Shown: positions 17,423 through 25,472 of the stretch, in pieces
Layout: each line of letters begins with the position of its first letter
Numbering within the stretch: position 1 is the stretch's first letter
Assembly: GCA_937901745.1 (NCBI GenBank)
Contig: CALGSZ010000048.1
Coordinates: forward strand, 1-64,000
Length of the DNA: 64,000 nucleotides
Direction: 5' to 3'
Source: an uncultured Chloroflexota bacterium
Lineage (GTDB): Bacteria; Chloroflexota; Chloroflexia; Thermomicrobiales; UBA6265
Made by a program: the position numbers and the translations under genes
Notes under the pieces: model-generated
Told to the model about the DNA's origin: nothing
Database searches by the model: none
What the model saw: the letters and a program-made list of their open reading frames with translations, nothing else

Positions 17423-17455
17423 CAGCTTCCTCCGACCTCCAGGTCCGCCGAGCCC

Positions 17456-19552
17456 TTAGCGGAACAAATCGCTGAAGGCGGCGAGATAGACGCCCACCAT
17501 GACGACCATGCCGAGCGCGATCGCCAGCGCGTAGTTGGCGACCAAGCCCGTCTGGACATGCCGCAAGCGCTGGCTGATCACCCCAATCCCGGCGGCGACG
17601 CCGTTCACCGCACCGTCAATGATGCCGACGTCAACCACGCGCCAGAGCACCATGGCGAGCCACCGCGCCGGCGCGACGAAGATCTTGTTGTACAGCTCGT
17701 CCCAGCCCCACTTGTTGTAGAGGAACTGGTACAGCCCTTGGTAGCGATTGGCGACGGCGACCGGATCGATGCGCCCGGCGATGTATGTCAGATACGCCAC
17801 GAACAGACCGAGCAGCGCCACCGCCGTCGAGATGATGCCGAAGGTGACGGTCGTCCGGGTCGAGACGTGGTGTCCGCCCTCCTCGTGCTCTTCCGCCTCG
17901 GTCGCCTCTTCCTGGTGCAAGCCGTCCTCCTGGGCGCCAGCCACGACGTAGAGCGAGGCGGTCTCGTCCGCTTCTTGCGACGCCTCAGCTTGCTCGGAGA
18001 AGACCGGCTCCAGGAAGTGGTGGAACGGCCCGTCCTCCGGCGGGAACCCAACGAAGCCGATCACCGCCGACGGGATCGCGAGCAGGATCAGCGGGATCGT
18101 CATCACCGCGGGGGATTCATGCGGATGGAGATGCGAGGCGTCGTAGCGCGGCCGCGTGAAGAAGACGAGGAAGACCAGCCGGAACATGTAAAGCGAAGTC
18201 AGGAAAGCAGAGACGAGGCCGACGATCGCGATGAACTTGCCCCAGTTCGGGAACGGCTCGCTGATCCACGACCCGACGATGATCTCGTCCTTGCTCCAGA
18301 ATCCGGCGAGCGGGATGATGCCGGCGTTCGCCGCCGACGCGATCAGGAACGTCCAGAACGTGACCGGCATCTGCTTGCGCAGGCCGCCCATGTTCCGGAT
18401 GTCCTGCTCGTGGTGCATGCCGTGGATCACGCTCCCCGCGCCCAGGAACAGGAGTCCCTTGAAGAAGGCGTGCGTCATCAGGTGGAAGATGGCCGCGATC
18501 CACGCGCCGGTGCCGAGCGCGAAGGCCATGTACCCGAGCTGGCTCAGCGTTGAGTAGGCGATCACCCGCTTGATGTCGAACTGCGTGATCGCGATCGTCG
18601 CCGCCATGAACGCGGTGAACGCGCCGATCGCTGAGACGACCCACATCGCGGTCGTGCTCTGGCTGAAGATCACGTGGGAGCGGGCGACCATGTAGATGCC
18701 CGCGGTGACCATCGTCGCGGCGTGGATCAGCGCGGAAACCGGCGTCGGGCCTTCCATCGCGTCGGGGAGCCAGACATGCAGCGGGAATTGCGCGCTCTTG
18801 CCGACGGCGCCGGTGAAGAGCAGCAACGCGATGCCGGTCAGCGTTCCTTCCGACGCGACGCCGCGCGCGGCCTGAGCGAAGACGCCGTCCTCACCGTAGA
18901 ACGCCAGGGTACCGAACGCGACGAAGGTCCACATCACGCCGAGGCCGAAGCCAAGGTCGCCAACGCGGTTGACGATGAACGCCTTCTTCGCCGCGTTCGC
19001 AGCCGACCGGCGCCAGTAGTAGAAGCCGATCAACAAGTACGAGCAGAGACCGACCGCCTCCCAGAAGACGAACATCAGGAGGTAGTTGTCGGCCATGACC
19101 AGCATCAGCATGGAGAAGACGAAGAGCGGCAAGTAGGCGAAGAAGAGGAAGTACCGCGGATCCTTCTCCTCGGCTCCATGCGCGCCGTGATCGGCATGAC
19201 CGTGCGCGGCCTCGTTCGGATCGAAGACCTTGGTCATGTAGCCGATCGAGAAGATGTGGACCAGGAGACCAACGGTGGTGACGACCAGCAGCATCACCGC
19301 CGTCAACTGGTCAACGTAGAGATTGACGTCGACGCGGAAGTCGCCCGACGGAATCCAGGTGAAGAGATGCTGGCTCAGCGGCTCGTCGTTCTCGCGGATA
19401 TCGAGGAACGCGGCGACTGAGAGCGCCCACGAGGCAAGGACGGCCGGGACCGCGACCCAGTGTGCCTGGTAGCGGAACGATCTTCCGAAGAAGAAGTTGA
19501 TCCCGAACGCTAGGAGCGGCAGAACCGGAATCAGAAACAGCCAATCAGCCAT
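17456..19552 (-). CDS. nuoL: NADH-quinone oxidoreductase subunit L
   Basis: Distal antiporter-like subunit of complex I, 698 residues, with the long C-terminal lateral helix typical of NuoL. Conserved pieces: the helix-5 Glu in FVFWEAVGLCSYLLIGFYYW, KAFIVNRVGDLGFGLG, FPLHVWLPDAMEGPTPVSAL, KRVIAYSTLSQLGYMAFALG. Two hydrophilic His/Glu-rich insertions are unusual: residues 117-127 (HGHADHGAHG) in the loop after helix 3 or 4, and EEATEAEEHEEGGHH before the final helices. 137 bp separate it from nuoK, which is the second largest gap of the cluster. Confidence 0.95.
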   Translation of the reverse strand: MADWLFLIPVLPLLAFGINFFFGRSFRYQAHWVAVPAVLASWALSVAAFLDIRENDEPLSQHLFTWIPSGDFRVDVNLYVDQLTAVMLLVVTTVGLLVHIFSIGYMTKVFDPNEAAHGHADHGAHGAEEKDPRYFLFFAYLPLFVFSMLMLVMADNYLLMFVFWEAVGLCSYLLIGFYYWRRSAANAAKKAFIVNRVGDLGFGLGVMWTFVAFGTLAFYGEDGVFAQAARGVASEGTLTGIALLLFTGAVGKSAQFPLHVWLPDAMEGPTPVSALIHAATMVTAGIYMVARSHVIFSQSTTAMWVVSAIGAFTAFMAATIAITQFDIKRVIAYSTLSQLGYMAFALGTGAWIAAIFHLMTHAFFKGLLFLGAGSVIHGMHHEQDIRNMGGLRKQMPVTFWTFLIASAANAGIIPLAGFWSKDEIIVGSWISEPFPNWGKFIAIVGLVSAFLTSLYMFRLVFLVFFTRPRYDASHLHPHESPAVMTIPLILLAIPSAVIGFVGFPPEDGPFHHFLEPVFSEQAEASQEADETASLYVVAGAQEDGLHQEEATEAEEHEEGGHHVSTRTTVTFGIISTAVALLGLFVAYLTYIAGRIDPVAVANRYQGLYQFLYNKWGWDELYNKIFVAPARWLAMVLWRVVDVGIIDGAVNGVAAGIGVISQRLRHVQTGLVANYALAIALGMVVMVGVYLAAFSDLFR

Positions 19553-19689
19553 CAGCGATCCTCACGCGCGGCTCGCCGATCGCCCGATCGGTCGTTCGGC
19601 TGACTTCGCCATTCGGAATGCCTATCCATGCTTCCCCTCGAAATCCGCGTCCTGCCCGAATCGCCTGCCTCGCGACGACCAATGCACCA

Positions 19690-20001
19690 CTAGTCGCGCA
19701 GCGTTCGCATCTCGTCGACATCGACCGGAGTGCGGACGCGCCGGCTCAACGCGATGATGATCGCGAGACCGACAGCCGCTTCAGCCGCGGCCACCGCGAT
19801 CGTAAACAGGGCGAAGCTCTGGCCCTGCAGCGAGTTCAGTTCCCAGCCAAATGCGATCAGCGACATATTCGCCGCGGTGACCATCAGCTCGACGCACATG
19901 AAGATGATCAAGATGTTGCGGCGAATCAGCACGCCCATCATCCCGATGATGAAGAGCGCTGCGCTCAGGAAGAGGAAGTGATTGACTCCGATTTCACCCA
20001 T
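19690..20001 (-). CDS. nuoK: NADH-quinone oxidoreductase subunit K
   Basis: Small three-helix membrane subunit of complex I, 103 residues (usual ~100). The two membrane-buried glutamates of the E-channel/proton path are present in FMCVELMVTAAN and VAAAEAAVGLAI. 21 bp downstream of nuoJ on the same strand. Confidence 0.96.
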   Translation of the reverse strand: MGEIGVNHFLFLSAALFIIGMMGVLIRRNILIIFMCVELMVTAANMSLIAFGWELNSLQGQSFALFTIAVAAAEAAVGLAIIIALSRRVRTPVDVDEMRTLRD

Positions 20002-20022
20002 CGTCCGGTTCGCCCTCGCCGC

Positions 20023-20754
20023 CTAGCGCCGGCCGATTACCGGCTGCTCGTTCGGGTCTCGCGCCATGATCAGCCGCCGCCCGTAGCCGCCGGGCACGAC
20101 CTCAGCGCCTGGCGTCGGTCCAGCAATCGGTGACTCGCCGACCGGTCCCGCTGGCAACGCCAAGTCGGTTCCTCGCGGATGGCCAAGCGAGATCGTGCCG
20201 CGTCGCCGGTAGAGACGCTCGCCGAGCCGTTCCGGCAACGCCAGAACGATCGCGCCGATGACGCCGACCGTCAGCACAAGCGAGATCACCTCAAACGGCA
20301 GGAGATATTGCGTATAGAGCGTGCGGCCGAGCGCCTGCGTGTTGCCGCCGACCAAATCGACGATCTGAGTGAACTCCTGCTGGTCCGCCACGGCTCTCCG
20401 CCCGACGACCGAGCGGTCGAGAATCGCCACGCCGACTTCCAGGAGAAGAATGAGGCCGAGCAGCAAACCAACGTATCGCTGCACCGGCCTTGCCGCGTGG
20501 AATTCCGGCAGATCATCCGGGTCGACGAGCATGAGGACGAAGAGAACGAGTACCAGGATGGCGCCCGTGTAGACGATGATCTGCGCCACGGCGAGGAACT
20601 CGGCGCCGAGCATGACGAAGATCGCCGCGACGTTGAAGAAGCAGAGCACCAGGAAGATCGCGGAATGGACCGGATTGTTCGCAACGACGACGCCGGCCGC
20701 CGACAGCACGCAGACGGCGCCGATCATGTAGAAGATGATGACGTCCCAGGGCAT
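20023..20754 (-). CDS. nuoJ: NADH-quinone oxidoreductase subunit J
   Basis: Membrane subunit of complex I, 243 residues. The conserved third-helix segment with its Tyr and Gly is seen in VAQIIVYTGAILVLVLFVLML. NPVHSAIFLVLCFFN near the N-terminus is typical. Compared with ~170-200-residue homologues it carries a longer Pro/Gly/Arg-rich C-terminal tail (about 190-243), which is likely cytoplasmic and unstructured. It follows nuoH by 18 bp. Confidence 0.95.
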   Translation of the reverse strand: MPWDVIIFYMIGAVCVLSAAGVVVANNPVHSAIFLVLCFFNVAAIFVMLGAEFLAVAQIIVYTGAILVLVLFVLMLVDPDDLPEFHAARPVQRYVGLLLGLILLLEVGVAILDRSVVGRRAVADQQEFTQIVDLVGGNTQALGRTLYTQYLLPFEVISLVLTVGVIGAIVLALPERLGERLYRRRGTISLGHPRGTDLALPAGPVGESPIAGPTPGAEVVPGGYGRRLIMARDPNEQPVIGRR

Positions 20755-20772
20755 CTCTCTCGCTCCCCGGCG

Positions 20773-21936
20773 CTATGGCTGCCGAACGGTCGCTGGGGCG
20801 GCACTCGACTCGCGCTCGCTCGTGAAGAGCTGAACCACGAGGATCACGAGCAGCACCGCGCCACCGGCGCCGATGACCCACCACCACCCGGTCGGGATTC
20901 CCTCGTTAGCCGCCAGCCGAATGAACGAAGTGATGACAATGTTGACCAGGACCAGCGGCAGCAGAACCTTCCAGGCAACTCCCATCAGCTGATCGAAGCG
21001 GAAGCGCGGTAGCGTCGCTCGCAGCCAGACGTAGAAGAACAGGAACAGGATCGTCTTCGCGAGCAGCCAGAGCACGCCCAGCCCCCAGTAGCGATCGGAG
21101 CCCGGGCCGTCCGTCCCACCCAGGAAGAGGGTGCTGGCAAAGAGCGAGACGACAATCATCGAGATGTACTCGCCCAGGAAGTAGAAGGAGAAGCGGAACG
21201 CCGAGTACTCCGTGTGGAACCCGGAGACCAGCTCCGTCTCCGCCTCGGGCAAGTCGAACGGCGCCCGGTTCGTCTCCGCCACAGCCGCGATCAGGAAGAT
21301 GATGAACGCGAGCGGCTGCGAAAGGATGAACCAGTTGCTGATTTCCAGCGGACCAAGCTCGAGCGGCTCCTGCTGCCGGGCGAGGATGTCACGCAGGTTG
21401 AGAGAACCCGACAAGATGAAGATTCCGACGAGCGAAAGACCGAGGATGATCTCGTAGGAGACGACTTGGGCCGCGGAGCGGAGTCCGCCGAGGAGTGAGT
21501 ATCGGTTCGCCGAGGACCAGGCCCCGAGGATGATGCCGTAAACGCCGATGCCGCTAAAGGCAAAGATGAAGAGCGCTCCGACGTTGATGTCCGTGATGAA
21601 AAGGTTGACGTCGCGCCCGAAGATCTCAACCGTGCCGCCGAACGGAATGACCGCGACGCCGACGATCGCGGTGACGAACACGATGAGCGGCGCGAAATAG
21701 AAGACGACCTTGTCAGCCGCTCGCGGGATCAAGTCCTCTTTGCCGAGGAGCTTGATGCCGTCGGCGATCGGCTGGAGCAACCCTGCCGGTCCTGTGCGCG
21801 TTGGTCCGAGCCGATCCTGGAAGGCGCCGATCACCTTCCGCTCGAACCAGGTCATGTAGGCCATGCCCACCAGCAGGACGTTCATCAGGACGAACGCCAC
21901 GATGAACGTAAGCCAGAGTGGCTGGTCGTTCTCCAT
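20773..21936 (-). CDS. nuoH: NADH-quinone oxidoreductase subunit H
   Basis: Subunit H (ND1) forms much of the quinone-binding chamber and connects the peripheral and membrane arms of complex I; 387 residues. Clear signatures: WFERKVIGAFQDRLGPTRTG, GLLQPIADGIKLLGKEDLIP and DLPEAETELVSGFHTEYSA (the quinone-cavity acidic loop). SD-like GGAG lies 12-15 nt ahead of ATG 21936. The gene normally next to nuoH, nuoI, is absent: nuoJ follows directly. 337 bp of non-coding DNA separate nuoH from nuoD upstream. Confidence 0.96.
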   Translation of the reverse strand: MENDQPLWLTFIVAFVLMNVLLVGMAYMTWFERKVIGAFQDRLGPTRTGPAGLLQPIADGIKLLGKEDLIPRAADKVVFYFAPLIVFVTAIVGVAVIPFGGTVEIFGRDVNLFITDINVGALFIFAFSGIGVYGIILGAWSSANRYSLLGGLRSAAQVVSYEIILGLSLVGIFILSGSLNLRDILARQQEPLELGPLEISNWFILSQPLAFIIFLIAAVAETNRAPFDLPEAETELVSGFHTEYSAFRFSFYFLGEYISMIVVSLFASTLFLGGTDGPGSDRYWGLGVLWLLAKTILFLFFYVWLRATLPRFRFDQLMGVAWKVLLPLVLVNIVITSFIRLAANEGIPTGWWWVIGAGGAVLLVILVVQLFTSERESSAAPATVRQP

Positions 21937-22273
21937 GCCTCGCGTCGCTCCGAGCCCCTAGCCGCCCGATTTCCGCGCCGCTAGCGGCCAAATCGCGTCA
22001 ACCACGCCGATCAAGGTCGGGATTCTGCCCGCCGGACATGGCGAGAGCGGGCTCGCCCGCTCTCACGCCGCGCGTATCTTACCGCCTTGTTGCTTTCCTG
22101 ACGACCGCTTTCGAGCAGCGGTGCCGCCCGAAGATACTCGTTCATCACGCTAAGTCTTTCGACCTGCCGCTTGCTCCCACGCCCGCACGCGGCCTGATTC
22201 CGGCGATGCGACGCGCGAGAGCGACCGAGCCGAACGTTCGGGCCAGACCGCTCGCGGCTCAACGGCCAACGCC
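21937..22273. other. Non-coding gap inside the nuo cluster (nuoD-nuoH)
   Basis: 337 bp, by far the widest spacing within the cluster, at the place where nuoE/F/G would sit in a 14-gene operon. I find no remnant of those genes in any frame. It contains a perfect 10-bp inverted repeat (22043-22064). It may hold an internal promoter or a processing/attenuation site. Confidence 0.5.
22043..22064 (-). terminator. Perfect inverted repeat within the nuo cluster
   Basis: GAGAGCGGGC (22043-22052) pairs perfectly with GCCCGCTCTC (22055-22064). There is no T-run on either strand, so it is an mRNA-stability/attenuation hairpin candidate more than a strong terminator. Confidence 0.4.
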
Positions 22274-23560
22274 TCAGCGGTCTACCGATCCAAGGACGAT
22301 GTCAATCGTCCCGATCAGCGCAACGACATCGGCAAGCATCGCCCCCTGGGCGATGTGCGGCAGGACGCCGAGATTCACGAAGTCTGGGGAGCGGATCCGG
22401 AAGCGATAAGGCATCGCCGAGCCGTCGCTGACGATGTAGTAGCCATTTTCGCCCTTCGGATGCTCCACCGCGGCGTAGGCCTCGCCGACTGGCGGCGAGA
22501 AGCCTTTGATCACCCAAATGAAGTGCCGCTGCATGTCCTCGGCCGTCGTCATCGTGCCCTTGTGCGGCGGGATAACGTACGGCGAGTCGTATGCCATCAG
22601 CGGCGTGTCCATCCGCTCGCAGTGATCGAGCGCCTGCTGGATGATCTTGATCGACTGCCGCATCTCCTCCATCCGGACGAGATAGCGGTCGTAGACGTCG
22701 CCATGCGTGCCCAGCGGCACCTCGAAGTCCAGCCGGTCGTAGACGCAATAGGGCTGCGCCTTGCGGACGTCGTAGTTCACGCCCGAGCCGCGCAGGCAGG
22801 CGCCGGTCAGCGAGTAGTTGATCGCCGCTTCCGGCGTGATGACGCCGACGCCCTTGGTCCGCGCCAGCCAGATCGGGTTGGCGTCGAGGAGATCGGCGTA
22901 CTCCTGCTGGCGCTCCGGGAAGATCTTGCAGAAATCCCGGATCATCTGCGGCAGCCCATCGGGGATCGGCCGAGAGAACCCGCCGATCTCCATCATGTTC
23001 GTCGTCAGGCGGGCGCCGCAGAACGCCTCGAAGATGTCGAGGATCAACTCGCGCTCGCGGAAGCAGTACAGCGACATCGAGAGGGCGCCGATGTCGAGCG
23101 CGTGCGTGCCGAGCCAGACTAGGTGGGATGCGATCCGCGAAAGCTCGGCCATGATGACGCGCCAATACTGGGCGCGCTCCGGCGCTTCCACTCCACACAG
23201 CTTCTCGATGGCGAGCACGCAGCCGAGATTGTTCGAGGGAGCCGCGACGTAGTCAGTGCGGTCCGTCCAGGGAATGACTTGGGCGTAACGGTGCGACTCG
23301 CCCAGCTTCTCCACGCCGCGGTGGAGATAGCCGATGACGGGATCGCAGTCGGTCACCACCTCGCCGTCGAGCTTGAGGATGACGCGCAACACGCCGTGCG
23401 TACTCGGGTGCTGCGGTCCCATATTCAGCGTGAGCTGGCGCTCGCCGGACTCGAGGAACGTGTCCTCGGTGACGACCATCGTGCCGTACTGCGCGCCTTC
23501 CTCACTGGCCGGCGCGACCACGTCATCGTCGGCCCGGTTGGTCATCGCCTGCGAATTCAT
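22274..23560 (-). CDS. nuoD: NADH-quinone oxidoreductase subunit D
   Basis: 49-kDa-type subunit of the complex I connecting module, 428 residues; with NuoB and NuoH it forms the quinone reduction site. Signatures: NMGPQHPSTHGVLRVILKLD, GYLHRGVEKL, NPIWLARTKGVG and the conserved C-terminal residues before LGSVDR. The start is taken at ATG 23560, 4 nt after the nuoC stop and preceded by a GGGGGG-containing ribosome site; ATG 23545 is an alternative. It is related to the large subunit of group 4 hydrogenases, but the Ni-binding CxxC pairs are absent, as in genuine NuoD. Confidence 0.96.
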   Translation of the reverse strand: MNSQAMTNRADDDVVAPASEEGAQYGTMVVTEDTFLESGERQLTLNMGPQHPSTHGVLRVILKLDGEVVTDCDPVIGYLHRGVEKLGESHRYAQVIPWTDRTDYVAAPSNNLGCVLAIEKLCGVEAPERAQYWRVIMAELSRIASHLVWLGTHALDIGALSMSLYCFRERELILDIFEAFCGARLTTNMMEIGGFSRPIPDGLPQMIRDFCKIFPERQQEYADLLDANPIWLARTKGVGVITPEAAINYSLTGACLRGSGVNYDVRKAQPYCVYDRLDFEVPLGTHGDVYDRYLVRMEEMRQSIKIIQQALDHCERMDTPLMAYDSPYVIPPHKGTMTTAEDMQRHFIWVIKGFSPPVGEAYAAVEHPKGENGYYIVSDGSAMPYRFRIRSPDFVNLGVLPHIAQGAMLADVVALIGTIDIVLGSVDR

Positions 23561-23564
23561 GGGG

Positions 23565-24227
23565 TTACACCCCCCTTCCAGTCCATCGGGTGCGCGTGCG
23601 CCCGACGGTTCGTTCCGTGTTGTACGTCGGGTACTCCCGCCAGCCACGCAGCGGGTAATCCTTACGCAGCGGGAACCCCTCGTCCCAGTCGTCGGGCAAG
23701 AGGATTCGCCTCAAGTTCGGGTGTCCTTCGAAGATGATCCCGAACATGTCGTAGCACTCGCGCTCCAGCCAGTTCGCGCCATTCCAGAGCGGAACAAGCG
23801 ATGGAACTGGCTCGCCGTCGTTGCAGCCAGCCTTGAGGCGCAACCGGACGCGGTTGTTGATCGAATAGAGGAGAACGACGACATCGAAGCGCGGCTCGGT
23901 TCGCAGCCGCAGCATGTCGACCGCCGTCACGTCGGTGAGGTGATTGAAGGAAAGCTGCGGATGGTCGCGCAGGAAGGCGCAGACGTCACGCAGCACCTCG
24001 CGGCGGACATGGATCGTCGTCTCGTCACGGAAGCGGACCACGTCGACGATCGCATCGCCGAACTGGCGACGCAGCTCGCGCAGCGCCGGATGCTTCTCAA
24101 CGTCTGGATCGAAATAGAGCTCGCGCGCCCAGGGATCGCCCGGTGGCGCTTGGACAACCGCGGAGCCGGACTCCGGCGTGCTGCCCGCGCTCGCGGGAGT
24201 TGGGACAGGCGCTGTCCCCTCGCTCAC
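23565..24227 (-). CDS. nuoC: NADH-quinone oxidoreductase subunit C
   Basis: 30-kDa-type subunit of the complex I connecting module, 220 residues. The diagnostic stretch is ANWLERECYDMFGIIFEGHP (about 153-172), followed by LRRILLPDDW and the final FPLRKDYPLRGW. An extra ~35-residue Pro/Ala/Ser-rich N-terminal leader precedes the conserved domain. The GTG start at 24227 has AGGAGG 8 nt upstream. It is separate from nuoD, not fused as in Escherichia coli. Confidence 0.95.
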   Translation of the reverse strand: MSEGTAPVPTPASAGSTPESGSAVVQAPPGDPWARELYFDPDVEKHPALRELRRQFGDAIVDVVRFRDETTIHVRREVLRDVCAFLRDHPQLSFNHLTDVTAVDMLRLRTEPRFDVVVLLYSINNRVRLRLKAGCNDGEPVPSLVPLWNGANWLERECYDMFGIIFEGHPNLRRILLPDDWDEGFPLRKDYPLRGWREYPTYNTERTVGRTRTRWTGRGV

Positions 24228-24266
24228 GGAACTGTCCTCCTGATGGATGCGCGGTTCCAGATCACC

Positions 24267-24808
<542 letters not shown>

Positions 24809-24818
<10 letters not shown>

Positions 24819-25174
24819 TCGAGCGCTCCTTTCTTCCATGCATAGATGTAGCCATCTAATAGCAGGAAGATAAAGATCACCATCGCCAGGAAGCCGTATC
24901 GGCTAAGCACATCGAAGTTAACAGCCCACGGGTAAATGAAGATCGCCTCAATGTCGAAGATAACGAAGAGCATGGCGACGACATAGAACCGGGGGGTGTA
25001 ACGGGGCCTGACCGGTGAGACGTCCGGAACGCCGCTCTCATACGGCGCCCCCTTGACGGGACTTGGCTTGGACGGTGCGACGATCCAGTTGAGGATGAGA
25101 AGCGTCATGCCCATCGCAAAGGCGGAAATCGTCATCAAGCCGACGACCAGCCAGTTTTCGCCGAAGACCTGCAC
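24809..25174 (-). CDS. nuoA: NADH-quinone oxidoreductase subunit A
   Basis: ND3-type three-helix subunit at the junction of the two arms of complex I, 121 residues. The conserved loop with GAPYESGVPDVSPVRPRY is present, but the loop Cys of ND3 (ESGC) is replaced by Val. Helix 2, FVIFDIEAIFIYPWAV, carries the conserved acidic pair. The GTG start is preceded by GAGGAG 9 nt upstream. First gene of the cluster; a TTGTG-N8-CACAA palindrome lies about 100 nt upstream. Confidence 0.95.
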
Positions 25175-25275
25175 GCCGTTCCGCTCCTCGTTACCGCTGG
25201 ATCGTGTCGCGGTTGCTACCGTCCTTCCTGGCTAGCTGGCGACCGTTGCTCATGCACGAACGGCCCCGGCCAAGC

Positions 25276-25295
25276 TTTGTGTATCGTATCACAAA
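25276..25295. promoter_or_regulatory. Rex-type operator upstream of nuoA
   Basis: Perfect dyad TTTGTG (25276-25281)-N8-CACAAA (25290-25295), that is TTGTG-N8-CACAA, matching the half-sites and 18-bp geometry of the Rex consensus TTGTGAANNNNTTCACAA. Rex is the NADH/NAD+-sensing repressor known to control nuo and cyd operons in Streptomyces and other Gram-positives. It lies in the 298-bp divergent region, about 102 bp from the nuoA start and 178 bp from the glucosidase start. Calling it a Rex site is inference from pattern and location; no rex gene is in the window. Confidence 0.7.
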
Positions 25296-25472
25296 CTCCC
25301 TTCTCCTCAGGCCGGCCCGCGGTGGTTTCGCCCGGCGCCCTCGACGGTTCCAGCTCGTCCGGTCGAGCAAATCAATTGGAATCGTACATACTTTTCCCCC
25401 GGCGATCGTTCGTGGTGATCGCTTTCGATGCGTGGCAGGAATGCCGAATTTTTGGCTTAGCGGAGTGGGAGT

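Noticed and set aside
21937..22273. Degraded nuoE/F/G or nuoI in the nuoD-nuoH gap
   Set aside because: No frame shows CxxCxxC iron-sulfur motifs or flavin-site motifs; the gap is too short for a gene remnant of note.
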